A DNA stretch of 7,833 bases from an uncultured Eubacteriales bacterium (GCA_900543915.1 UQTB01000045.1:1-7833), one strand, 5' to 3'. Shown: positions 1-6,892, numbered from the stretch's first letter. The notes: generated by a model not told the origin, from the letters alone. Numbers and translations: made by a program.

Positions 1-2374
1 CTTCCTCCGAATCGCCGGTGACGTATGCGCCGCTTCCCACTTCGCCCGCCGCAACGGTGCCGAAGATACCGCCGTAAATTTCCGTTGTTCCGCCGTACGC
101 CTTGAACGCATAGGAGGCGGCCGGCCCCGAACGAGGCGTCACGTTGCCGCCGCCATAGTACGTGCCGCTCCCGTCAATCCAATAGCTGTCCCGCCCGACG
201 AACGTGCCGCCGAAAATCTGCACGCGTTCGCCGCCGAACACGGCAATGCCGTCGCCCTGGCCCGCTTCGTAGCTGCCTCCGTAAACGGAGAGCGAGCCTC
301 CGTCGATCTTCACCGCAGGGCCGCCCTTTTTCGGAAAGGCGTACTGCCAGTTGCCGTGATGCAGATTGGAAGAAAATACCGTTTCGCTGACTCCTTCCTC
401 TGCGACGCCGCTCGTGCGGATCGTCGGCCCGCCGTTTGCCGTTCCCAGCACGACGCTGCCGCCGCTCACGAACAGGCCGCCGCCCACGGCGTTCCGGATC
501 GCGCCGCCGTCGATCTCGACAACCGCGTTCTCCCCCGCGTTTTCCACGCGGACCGCGTAACTCTTCACGATGTAATCGCGGTACATTCTGTCCGCAGAGC
601 CCGACTGCACGTCGCTCTCCACGCCCGTATGATCCACGTTCAGTTCCCCGTAACATGCGAGCGAGCCGCCCTGCACGTATACGCCGTTATATTGATTGAA
701 AGTTTCCTGCGGGCTACCGTCTGCGTCCACCCACTTCCAGGCACTGTCGATCTGGCTGTATACGGAGACCGAGGCGCCCGCCTCCACCGTCATCGAGCCG
801 TTGTTGACGTAAATTCCCGTGGCGCGTAGTTTCTCATCCGCCGTGCCGACAAAGATCTCGGCATCGGACTTCACTTCGATGTCTCCCCGCGCCGTGACGC
901 CGAGAGAATCCGAGCGGATCGTGACGGTTCCGCTCAGCTCTATGAGCCCGCCGCCCTCCGAACTGACCGCCGTGGAGGAAAGCAGGTTGCCCTCCGCGCC
1001 GGAAACGCGGATCTCCGTGCCGCCGCCGAGCGCGATCGTCCCGCCGCGGGACAGCACGCCCGCGCAGAACGCCCCTTTTAAATGAATCTCTGCGCGATTC
1101 AGCGCGATCTTTCCGCCGTCGCCGCGGATGACGGCCGTTCCCCGCCCCGCATCCGACAGGAGCGTCTTTTCAAACACGCCCCGATTGACTGCGATCAGCT
1201 CGTCTTCCCCGTTCCCGGCGACATGTACGGTATCGCCGTCCTGCGAGACGAACGTGCCGCAGTCCACGGTCAGCTTGCCGCCCACGCCGTAAATGCAGGT
1301 GCCGCTTCCCTCTGCAAAAAAGTTGATTATGCCGTTGTCCGCGCTGTTTTCCACGCCGACGGACAGGACGCCCCCGCGCGAATAGATCCCGTACGTATAC
1401 TCCTTGCCGAAGCAGGTATGGAATTCGCCGGCGCGCGCGTGCGCGTTTCCTTCTTCCATGTTGATGACCGCATAGGGCCAGGAAACGCCCTCGATCAATC
1501 CCGCGTCCGGCTGCGCGGCGTCAAGGGGGTCGGCGGCGCGCAGCACGTCGTTATATCCGTAAACGACCGCCATGCGGCCTTCCGCCAGCGGATAGGTGTA
1601 GTAAAAATCACAGGAAGCCGCGTCGCACAGGACGTTGAAATTTCCCGCATCCTCTTCTTCCGAATAAATCAGATAGGTATCCGCCGCGATATAACTGCCG
1701 TCTCCCCACGCAGTCTCATAGTAGAAGTCTTCCGTGAGCACTGGCATGGAGGTTACGCCCACCGCTGCGTATCCCGCCGTTTGCGCACGCGCGGACGGGT
1801 TTGCCGCAAGGGCAGAATAGTTGTCCCGGCAATACAGCGTTGCCGCTGCCGTTTCCCCCGGAACGGAAGCGCTCTCCCGGCGCGGTCCGCTCTCAAACGT
1901 GCCCGCCGCCACCGTAAGCGTGCCGCCGTCCACCAGAAAGAGCGAACCGACGGGGTTTCGGATTCCCCCCGAAAGGGTTTCGCTGCCGTCGACGATCATG
2001 ACGGATACGCCTTCCAGCACGTTGAACACGGGATTCCGGCTGTTCCTGCGGATGGTCTTTCCGTTGAGATCGAGCACCAGATCGGCGGTGATGTCCGCTA
2101 CGGTATCCGATATGTCGAACGGATCTTTGGCGTCCTCGTCGATTTCGATATAAGAATAGCCGTTGTCGATCGCGGCGCTCAGCTCCTCTGCGGACTTCAC
2201 CCCGTATACCTGCGCGCCCACGTATTCGATCTCGCTCCCGTACACGCCGCCCGCGCTCTTTTCCTTCGTATATTTTGCGAACGTGAACGCGTAGGTAAGG
2301 GACGCCGCCGTAAGAGATACGGTGAGCGCTGCCATCACGGCGGCGAGCAGGAGTTTACGCGTCTTTTCTCTCAT
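1..2374 (-). CDS. Large secreted beta-helix repeat surface protein (adhesin-like), 3' end outside the window
   Basis: The minus-strand frame is open from an ATG at 2374 to the left edge, giving 791 complete codons and no stop. The start is well supported: GGAGG at 2386-2382 lies 7 nt upstream, and the ATG overlaps the preceding gene's stop as ATGA. Residues 1-35 form a signal peptide: basic MREKTRK, a hydrophobic stretch, then TFAKY, the box shared with two other operon proteins. A segment near residue 99 reads DLVLDLNGKTI, typical of the start of right-handed parallel beta-helix (pectin-lyase-like) regions. Many degenerate repeats follow, built on GG-[ST]-L-x-V-x-x-G-x-F, for example GGTLTVAAGTFESG, GGKLTVDCGTF and GGSLSVYGGSYEAG, becoming very Gly-rich towards the left edge. 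Polysaccharide-degrading and purely adhesive roles share this fold; I see no catalytic signature, so an adhesin or matrix role is inferred. Any C-terminal anchor lies outside the window. Confidence 0.85.
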   Translation of the reverse strand, partial: MREKTRKLLLAAVMAALTVSLTAASLTYAFTFAKYTKEKSAGGVYGSEIEYVGAQVYGVKSAEELSAAIDNGYSYIEIDEDAKDPFDISDTVADITADLVLDLNGKTIRRNSRNPVFNVLEGVSVMIVDGSETLSGGIRNPVGSLFLVDGGTLTVAAGTFESGPRRESASVPGETAAATLYCRDNYSALAANPSARAQTAGYAAVGVTSMPVLTEDFYYETAWGDGSYIAADTYLIYSEEEDAGNFNVLCDAASCDFYYTYPLAEGRMAVVYGYNDVLRAADPLDAAQPDAGLIEGVSWPYAVINMEEGNAHARAGEFHTCFGKEYTYGIYSRGGVLSVGVENSADNGIINFFAEGSGTCIYGVGGKLTVDCGTFVSQDGDTVHVAGNGEDELIAVNRGVFEKTLLSDAGRGTAVIRGDGGKIALNRAEIHLKGAFCAGVLSRGGTIALGGGTEIRVSGAEGNLLSSTAVSSEGGGLIELSGTVTIRSDSLGVTARGDIEVKSDAEIFVGTADEKLRATGIYVNNGSMTVEAGASVSVYSQIDSAWKWVDADGSPQETFNQYNGVYVQGGSLACYGELNVDHTGVESDVQSGSADRMYRDYIVKSYAVRVENAGENAVVEIDGGAIRNAVGGGLFVSGGSVVLGTANGGPTIRTSGVAEEGVSETVFSSNLHHGNWQYAFPKKGGPAVKIDGGSLSVYGGSYEAGQGDGIAVFGGERVQIFGGTFVGRDSYWIDGSGTYYGGGNVTPRSGPAASYAFKAYGGTTEIYGGIFGTVAAGEVGSGAYVTGDSEE

Positions 2375-3633
2375 GCGGATACCTCCGGGCGCGCGTCCGC
2401 CTGCTCAAAGAGCACGTTGAAGCGCGTGGTGTAGCTCTTTTCGATGGAAAAGCCGATCTCGTAGCCCTGCGAGGGATCGGCGTCCAGCCCGCTGAGCAGC
2501 ATATAGACGGGATTGTCTGCGTTCGCGCACTTTCCGATCATCCTGTCCGCATCCGCAATCGCGATGGGGTGCGCGAACGAGGAGTCCTCCTCTTTCAGCC
2601 GCGCCAGATGCTCGTAAGCGGTTTCCCCGCCGAACGCCCGATTGACGCGCACATAGGTCGTTTCTCCCTGCGGCGCGCCGGACGCGTCGCATATCTCCGC
2701 GAGGGCGGAGTAATGGTATCCGACGCAGGCGGAATCGTTGAAGGATTCTCCCGCGGCGGGGAGCCCCGGCCATGCCTTTCCGACGCCCTTCAGCTCCACG
2801 GCGTTCGTCCAGGTCAGATAGAGCACGTACGTCGCCCGTTCGCCCGGCTGCAGCAGCATGGCGGGCAGAGAGAGGCTGACGGCGTAATAGGGGACGTTTT
2901 CCTTCTCGAGATCCAGATAGAGCACGGAAGCGGTATTCCCCGCAGGCGTCTCCCGCTCGAATCCCACCGCATAGCGCTCCGTGCGGAAGGATTTTTCGAT
3001 CGAGACGCTCCCGCCCGCCCATTTCGCGGAGAGCGCGCCGCCGGTTTCGTCCACGCCGCCCGTCACGGAGAGAGCAGCTTCTCCCTCCCCCAGCGCGCCG
3101 TAATCGACGGAATCCCCCGTAAAAAAGGAACCCGTCCCGCCCCATGCGCGGTAAGCTCCATACTTCATCCGATAGCCGCTCTCCTCCTTCTCTCCCTCAT
3201 AGATGAGGTCGGCGAGCACGATCTGCGGCGTCAGTACGGCGTCGCTGCCGGACGGATATTCCCGCACCAGCTGCAGGGCGAGGTTGCTCCAGAATTCTTC
3301 CGGCCCGTACATGCGGAACGTGCTCTGCACGGCCGTTCCCCCGTTGTTTTCCAGCGTAAAGCGCACGGTCCGCCCGTCGTTGGCGCCCAGATCCGTCCAC
3401 TGCCCGGCGTATTCCACCCAGTAATCCCTGTCCGTAAATACCGAGGAATTGACGCTCTCGATCTCGTACGAGCAGTCAAAGCCGCCGATCCCGACGCTGC
3501 GCAGGCCGTTCCATTCCCATCGGTACCCCGCGAACGTGACGCCCGTCAGCAGCAGCGCAACGGCGAGCAGTACGGAGAGATAGCGCAGATACGGATATTC
3601 AATTTTCTGTCTCCGCATCCCGCTGCGTTCCAT
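2371..3633 (-). CDS. Secreted beta-rich protein with SipW-type signal peptide, function unknown (420 aa)
   Basis: I do not recognise a named family. The ATG at 3633 has a strong AGGAGG (3643-3638) 4 nt upstream, so the start lies inside the end of the sipW-like gene (35-bp overlap); the TGA stop overlaps the next ATG as ATGA. Residues 15-37 form a hydrophobic export signal ending LLLTGVTFAGY, close to the TFAKY of the other cargo proteins. The mature part is predicted to be beta-strand rich. Residues 88-108 carry a strand pattern around VRFTLENNGGTAVQSTF that resembles strands in the two TasA-like proteins upstream. A 13-residue motif appears twice: SIEKSFRTERYAV (211-223) and SIEKSYTTRFNVL (397-409), suggesting a repeated structural element. 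Cysteines are few (54, 303, 315, 369). No enzymatic motif is visible. Its place between the SipW peptidase and the beta-helix protein suggests an extracellular matrix accessory, anchor or chaperone-like partner; this is inference. Confidence 0.85.
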   Translation of the reverse strand: MERSGMRRQKIEYPYLRYLSVLLAVALLLTGVTFAGYRWEWNGLRSVGIGGFDCSYEIESVNSSVFTDRDYWVEYAGQWTDLGANDGRTVRFTLENNGGTAVQSTFRMYGPEEFWSNLALQLVREYPSGSDAVLTPQIVLADLIYEGEKEESGYRMKYGAYRAWGGTGSFFTGDSVDYGALGEGEAALSVTGGVDETGGALSAKWAGGSVSIEKSFRTERYAVGFERETPAGNTASVLYLDLEKENVPYYAVSLSLPAMLLQPGERATYVLYLTWTNAVELKGVGKAWPGLPAAGESFNDSACVGYHYSALAEICDASGAPQGETTYVRVNRAFGGETAYEHLARLKEEDSSFAHPIAIADADRMIGKCANADNPVYMLLSGLDADPSQGYEIGFSIEKSYTTRFNVLFEQADARPEVSA

Positions 3634-4147
3634 CTTTCCTCCTCTTTTCCTTCCGCGGGGAGATCAGCCCCGCCAAAAACCACACGGCGACCGCCCCGCC
3701 GCAGACCGCGAACATGCCCGCGGGCGTCTGCAAAAACGCCGCGGCTGCGCCCAGCCCGGGGATCACCAGCACGACCTTGCCAACCACCGCGCTTTTGTTC
3801 ACCTCTTCGGAGACGTTGTTCGCGTCTCCGCGGGTCTCGTAGCCGTCTTCCCGCACGGAACGCACGCGGTGCGTGGTGTAGGTGCCGTCTCCGTTGGAAA
3901 AGGAGATTACGTCCCCCACGCCGTAGCTGTCCTGCGCGCGGATGATCACCACGTCCCCCACGTTGATCTCCGGCTCCATGCTGCCCGAAACGACCGCCGC
4001 CGAGGCGACGCCGAAAAACATCGGCATCTCCTCGCCGAAGAAAGCGCGCGCCGCCAGCATATACAGGTTGTATACGAGCAGCAGCCCCGCCGCGACAGCC
4101 AGCAGGATGCGCCCGGTTTTCAAGATCGCTCCGAGTATCCTTTTCAT
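3599..4147 (-). CDS. sipW: SipW-type signal peptidase I (S26B family, Ser/His)
   Basis: This 182-residue membrane protease should remove signal peptides from the TasA-type cargo of this operon at the outer face of the membrane. Visible features: an N-terminal membrane segment (about residues 13-33), the nucleophile motif SGSMEP with Ser56, the box GDVISF (78-83), the general base in TTHRV (His93, replacing the Lys of ordinary LepB enzymes), the RGDANN box (106-111, Asp108), and a second membrane segment (about 143-162) followed by a very basic tail. The Ser/His pair and short length fit the ER-type/SipW branch. The ATG at 4147 is the only good start; the nearest GAGGAG (4168-4163) is unusually far away (15 nt) and overlaps the upstream gene's stop, so expression may depend on coupling to that gene. 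The symbol is given by family resemblance. Confidence 0.93.
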   Translation of the reverse strand: MKRILGAILKTGRILLAVAAGLLLVYNLYMLAARAFFGEEMPMFFGVASAAVVSGSMEPEINVGDVVIIRAQDSYGVGDVISFSNGDGTYTTHRVRSVREDGYETRGDANNVSEEVNKSAVVGKVVLVIPGLGAAAAFLQTPAGMFAVCGGAVAVWFLAGLISPRKEKRRKDGTQRDAETEN

Positions 4148-4166
4148 ATTTTTTTCGTAAAACTCC

Positions 4167-5021
4167 TCAATCCGCGCCGCCCTCTCCGAGGATTGCGGCG
4201 CTCAGCCTGATGGTCAGCCGGTAGACTGCGGCGTTTTCGCCCGCTTCGGTATCCACCGGGTCGTCGTCCTCCCAAAACCACTCCAATTCAAAAAACGCGG
4301 AAGAGTCGGGCTGAATCGTAAGCTCGCTTACGGAGAGCGAATCGATGCCGACGTATCCCTCCGCGCCCGACACGTAAGCGCCGTCCCGCTTCAGCCGATA
4401 GCGCAGACGAATGCCGTGCTCGTTCTCTTCGCCGAACGAGACCGCGTACGTCAAAGCGTTCGGATTTCTGTTTTCAAAGAGAAAGCGATACGTCCCACGC
4501 ATTCCGGGGACGATCGCGCGGTCTCCGAACCGCTCGTTCTGAAAGACGGGGAGATTTTCAAACAGCTCCCAGCTGTTGTGCTCTTCGTCCGTGATAAAGA
4601 TCACGGGCACGTAATCGGCGGACGAGCGCGCGAGGCAGCAGGCGCTGATGATCCCCGTGAACCCGGTGATCAGCGCGAGCACGGTCAGAACGGCCATCAG
4701 CCAGATCCCGCAGCCGCGGATCGTGGCGAGATATGCGCCGTCCATGGAAAAGACGTTCCGGTTCTTGTCCACATATCCGACGTTGTGCTCCCCGTCCGAG
4801 AGAAAAACATATCCCTCTTCCCGGACAAATTTCCCCCTGCGCTTCCCCTCCGCATCGTACCAGACGCGGCCGCGCACCTTCCCCCGGCTGACGCCGGCGC
4901 GGTCCACCGCGGCGCCGAACCCGGGAAGTTTCGCGTTTTTTACAGCATTTTTTATGTCATTCTGATCGGAATCGCGCCCGATATCGGGCGGATCCGCGTG
5001 GATATTCTCATTCATAGTCAT
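4167..5021 (-). CDS. Single-pass membrane protein with cytoplasmic N-region and TasA-like extracytoplasmic domain, function unknown (284 aa)
   Basis: Not recognised as a named family. The first 105 residues are hydrophilic and presumably cytoplasmic: an acidic/Asn-rich start, a basic stretch (about 41-66), then a Tyr/Gly pattern (YDAEGKRRGKF, EGYVFLSDGEHNVGYVD) that looks like short beta hairpins. One membrane helix spans about residues 106-130, ending in Cys-Cys. The outer part (131-284) is beta-rich: RGTYRFLFENRNPNALTYAV (175-194) resembles strands of the TasA-like protein, and LEWFWEDDDPVDTEAGENA (246-264) recalls a Trp-x-Trp...Asp-Thr...Gly motif I associate with TasA-like proteins, from memory only. 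There is no TFA[KG]Y cleavage box, so it probably stays anchored. Start: ATG 5021, with ATG 5015 as an alternative; the SD is weak (AAGAG, 7 nt upstream). It ends 19 bp before sipW. A membrane base or assembly factor for the matrix protein is an inference. Confidence 0.82.
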   Translation of the reverse strand: MTMNENIHADPPDIGRDSDQNDIKNAVKNAKLPGFGAAVDRAGVSRGKVRGRVWYDAEGKRRGKFVREEGYVFLSDGEHNVGYVDKNRNVFSMDGAYLATIRGCGIWLMAVLTVLALITGFTGIISACCLARSSADYVPVIFITDEEHNSWELFENLPVFQNERFGDRAIVPGMRGTYRFLFENRNPNALTYAVSFGEENEHGIRLRYRLKRDGAYVSGAEGYVGIDSLSVSELTIQPDSSAFFELEWFWEDDDPVDTEAGENAAVYRLTIRLSAAILGEGGAD

Positions 5022-5066
5022 CGTGCAGCTCTTTTTTCTTCCGTTCCCCCTTTCGTCAAGGCTTGT

Positions 5067-5098
5067 GCCGGCAGCAAAGATTTTGCGCGCCCGCCGGC
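5067..5098 (-). promoter_or_regulatory. Two-part intergenic stem-loop upstream of the membrane-protein gene
   Basis: The outer arms GCCGGC (5067-5072 and 5093-5098) enclose an inner hairpin of five pairs, GCAAA (5074-5078) with TTTGC (5082-5086), around a 3-nt loop. No T-run follows on the minus strand, so it is not a standard terminator. It may protect or process RNA between the TasA-like gene and the following gene. Confidence 0.4.
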
Positions 5099-5131
5099 TC
5101 TATTTCGCTCCCCTTATCAGACGCGGTTCCC

Positions 5132-5161
5132 GCCGCGCCGCCGCCACACCTGCGGCGCGGC
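5132..5161 (-). promoter_or_regulatory. Strong GC hairpin downstream of the TasA-like gene
   Basis: This is a perfect 10-bp inverted repeat, GCCGCGCCGC (5132-5141) and GCGGCGCGGC (5152-5161), with a 10-nt loop, 35 nt after the stop of the TasA-like gene. It lacks a following T-tract. A hairpin here could stabilise the upstream transcript or partly terminate it, so that the small abundant subunit is made in excess of downstream products. That is inference from position. Confidence 0.5.
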
Positions 5162-5195
5162 AAGTCCGCCGTTCATCCAATAATTGAAATGAAAG

Positions 5196-5798
5196 TTACG
5201 CGGGAATCTGCGTAGACTGCGTCGCGGTGTAGCTGATTGTCCAGCTGACGCTCTCCATCCATTCGCCGTACCAGGTATCCTGCAGGTCCGAGACCGTCGT
5301 CCAGGTGACCTGCGCGTAGATCTTCTGCGAACCGCCTGCCGCTACCGTAACGGTATCGGCGAGCGCCGTACCGGAATCGTCCGCGACGAATTTGATGGCA
5401 AACATCGCCTTCACCTGGTCGTCGCTGTAATAAGTATTATACCCGACGTCAGATTCTGCACCGTCCGCTAATTGCGCCGTGGGAAGATCGTTTTTTGCGA
5501 TCGTCACCTCCGCATCGACGTCTCCGCTGTTGGTGATTTCCGCAACGACGATATAGCCGGTCGAATGCGTGCTCTCCGTCACAGAGGGGGACAGTTTGCC
5601 GAATTCTACGTTTCCGCTGCCCGCAGGCGTCACGGCGACGTCCCACTTGGCAATGCCGACCGTAGCGTTTCCGCTGCCGCCCGTGACGTACTTCGCGAAC
5701 GTGCTGCCGAGGAAACAGCAGCTGAGCAGGGTAAGGACGACCAAAGCGATGCACAGCCTGGTAACCACTCTCCTCTTTTCCGTCTTGTTTTCTGTCAT
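5196..5798 (-). CDS. TasA/camelysin-like secreted protein with SipW-dependent-type signal peptide (200 aa)
   Basis: This is a small secreted protein, the best candidate for the structural (fibre) subunit of the operon. Residues 1-37 form an export signal: basic start, hydrophobic 12-31, then GSTFAKY, the box expected to be read by the SipW-type peptidase encoded two genes downstream. The mature N-terminus runs through GNATVGIAKWDVAV (43-56), resembling the first strand of many Firmicutes TasA-like proteins. Further strands include GYIVVAEITNSGDVDAEVTI (81-100), the typical Asn-Ser-Gly-Asp turn, and KIYAQVTW (159-166). There are no cysteines after the signal. Length is close to camelysin and somewhat shorter than TasA. 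The ATG at 5798 is supported by AAGGAG (5811-5806), 7 nt upstream. Two stem-loops follow the gene. Confident that it is SipW-type cargo; the fibre role is inferred from family and context. Confidence 0.88.
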   Translation of the reverse strand: MTENKTEKRRVVTRLCIALVVLTLLSCCFLGSTFAKYVTGGSGNATVGIAKWDVAVTPAGSGNVEFGKLSPSVTESTHSTGYIVVAEITNSGDVDAEVTIAKNDLPTAQLADGAESDVGYNTYYSDDQVKAMFAIKFVADDSGTALADTVTVAAGGSQKIYAQVTWTTVSDLQDTWYGEWMESVSWTISYTATQSTQIPA

Positions 5799-5874
5799 TT
5801 TCTTACTCCTTGAAACTTTAATATCTGCAAATCAGCCCGCGTGTGGCACAGGCTGTATTTACGCACCTCTGCAT

Positions 5875-6606
5875 TTATTCTCCCTCTTCTTCCGGGGAAA
5901 GGGCGTCGCGCGCGTCCACCAACGCGCGCAGGCGGGCGATCTCCTCGTCCTTTTCCCTGATCGCATCGTCCTCCGCCGCGCGGCCTCTTCTGCTGCGGAC
6001 CGTGATACGCGCGATATCGCACAGCACATACGCGACCGCGGGGATGCCTACGAACACGAGAACGCCGACGGGCGTCTGCAAAAAGAGCGAAAAGCCGCCC
6101 AGCCCGGGCACGCTCCCCGCGTAAACGCCCATCACGTTATCTGCCGATACGTCGAGCGGGGAGGCGTTCTCCTGCGCGGCGTCGTTGTCCCCGATCACAC
6201 GAAAAGCAGTCGTCTTTCCCGCCCCGTCCCGCACCACTTCCGCGATGCGCAGGGTGACGAACACCTCTCCGGAACGGAAGGTCACGACGTCGCCCGCGGT
6301 CAGCGCCTGTTTTTCTTCTTCGTCCAGCAGGCGGACAAAGAGCAGTGCGCCCGCGGAGAAACTGTCGTCGCGCGCGCCCTTCATCGAATCCGCCGTGACC
6401 GCGAGCGGGGCAATCCCGAAAATATCCGGCGGAACGCCGGGATTGACGCTCCCCTTGATAATGAGCGTGAGATTGACGGCGAGCAAGGGCAGGAGCAGCG
6501 CGCACAGCGCGATCAAAAGCGCCGTTTTCACTGCGCCCCGCACGCCCCCTCTTTCCGTTTTGCCCGAAGCGCTGTTCGGGGTTTGATTTTCGCTGTTCTG
6601 TCCCAT
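5875..6606 (-). CDS. Signal peptidase I-like membrane protein lacking the catalytic His/Lys position; possible pseudo-protease
   Basis: This 243-residue protein has the signal-peptidase plan: a membrane segment at about 27-50, Ser74 in TADSMKG, the box GDVVTF (105-110), a GDND box (139-142), a second membrane segment (about 178-198), then a charged tail (206-243) that could form a short coiled coil. It shares PGLG and FLQTP with the neighbouring SipW protein. Where SipW has TTHRV, this protein has VTLRI: the general base is Leu119 (codon CTG, 6252-6250). It may be inactive, a partner or regulator of SipW, or use another base. Start: ATG 6606 has GGGAGG only 3 nt upstream; a TTG at 6651 with AGGA 7 nt upstream would add 15 mostly basic residues. 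It is the first gene after the G-tract promoter. Confidence 0.82.
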   Translation of the reverse strand: MGQNSENQTPNSASGKTERGGVRGAVKTALLIALCALLLPLLAVNLTLIIKGSVNPGVPPDIFGIAPLAVTADSMKGARDDSFSAGALLFVRLLDEEEKQALTAGDVVTFRSGEVFVTLRIAEVVRDGAGKTTAFRVIGDNDAAQENASPLDVSADNVMGVYAGSVPGLGGFSLFLQTPVGVLVFVGIPAVAYVLCDIARITVRSRRGRAAEDDAIREKDEEIARLRALVDARDALSPEEEGE

Positions 6607-6661
6607 GATCCTCCCGCGGCGGCAGCGCGAACCGAGCTGTGCCCGCAGCAAAATGATTTCC

Positions 6662-6688
6662 TGAAAGAATATTTTGTGAAAGAATATT
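6662..6688. repeat. Tandem 12-bp direct repeat in the leader
   Basis: The 12-mer TGAAAGAATATT occurs at 6662-6673 and again at 6677-6688, a 15-bp period. The second copy runs into the perfect palindrome AAGAATATTCTT (6680-6691). They sit about 55-85 bp upstream of the first start codon, in an A+T-rich block within otherwise GC-rich DNA, which would suit a protein-binding site. Confidence 0.6.
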
Positions 6689-6744
6689 CTTATTTTATTA
6701 AAAAAATCCCTTATTTTCCACCATTATGCACCCGATCGGCGCAA

Positions 6745-6761
6745 TCTTAACAATTCTTAAC
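6745..6761. repeat. Two 7-bp direct repeats at one helical turn (possible regulator site)
   Basis: TCTTAAC occurs at 6745-6751 and 6755-6761, a period of 10 bp, giving TTAACA-N4-TTAAC on the plus strand. This spacing is typical of half-sites for OmpR/PhoB-family response regulators, which bind head-to-tail on one DNA face. No regulator is encoded in the window, so assignment to a protein would be a guess. Confidence 0.4.
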
Positions 6762-6822
6762 GCTTTAAAGGCCCCGGAACAGGAACGCCCCGCCGCAGCC
6801 TTCCGGACGGCGGTTCAGCCCG

Positions 6823-6848
6823 GCAGGCGCGGCAACGCGCGCGCCTGC
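6823..6848 (-). other. GC-rich hairpin in the leader
   Basis: This is a perfect 9-bp inverted repeat, GCAGGCGCG (6823-6831) and CGCGCCTGC (6840-6848), with an 8-nt loop. No T-run follows on the minus strand, so it is unlikely to terminate transcription alone; it may stabilise or attenuate the leader RNA. Confidence 0.45.
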
Positions 6849-6883
6849 GCCTTTTGAGCCGTCTTTTTGTCCCGATCCGCCGT

Positions 6884-6892
6884 TTATCCACA
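6884..6892 (+). promoter_or_regulatory. Single consensus DnaA-box-like 9-mer
   Basis: TTATCCACA matches the DnaA box consensus exactly. It lies in the leader, about 80 bp downstream of the predicted -10. No second box, dnaA or dnaN is visible, so this is not an origin. A chance match in a window this size is possible; a DnaA-linked regulatory site is a weak alternative. Confidence 0.25.

Noticed and set aside
1082..2434. Long plus-strand open frame (450 codons)
   Set aside because: It lies antisense to the beta-helix gene. Its translation is rich in Arg/His/Ala with no motifs, and the minus-strand frame has a signal peptide, SD and clear repeats. High GC makes such antisense frames common.
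2569..3945. Long plus-strand open frame (458 codons)
   Set aside because: It is antisense to the 420-aa protein and SipW, which have recognisable features. The product is low-complexity Arg/Pro and crosses two real genes.
5022..5060. TTGACG as a -35 for an internal promoter before the membrane-protein gene
   Set aside because: No acceptable -10 occurs 16-18 bp downstream.
5569..6750. Long plus-strand open frame (393 codons)
   Set aside because: It is antisense to the TasA-like and signal-peptidase-like genes and continues into non-coding leader; no domain is recognisable.
6823..6848. Leader hairpin as an intrinsic terminator
   Set aside because: No T-run follows on either strand, so only a structural feature is reported.
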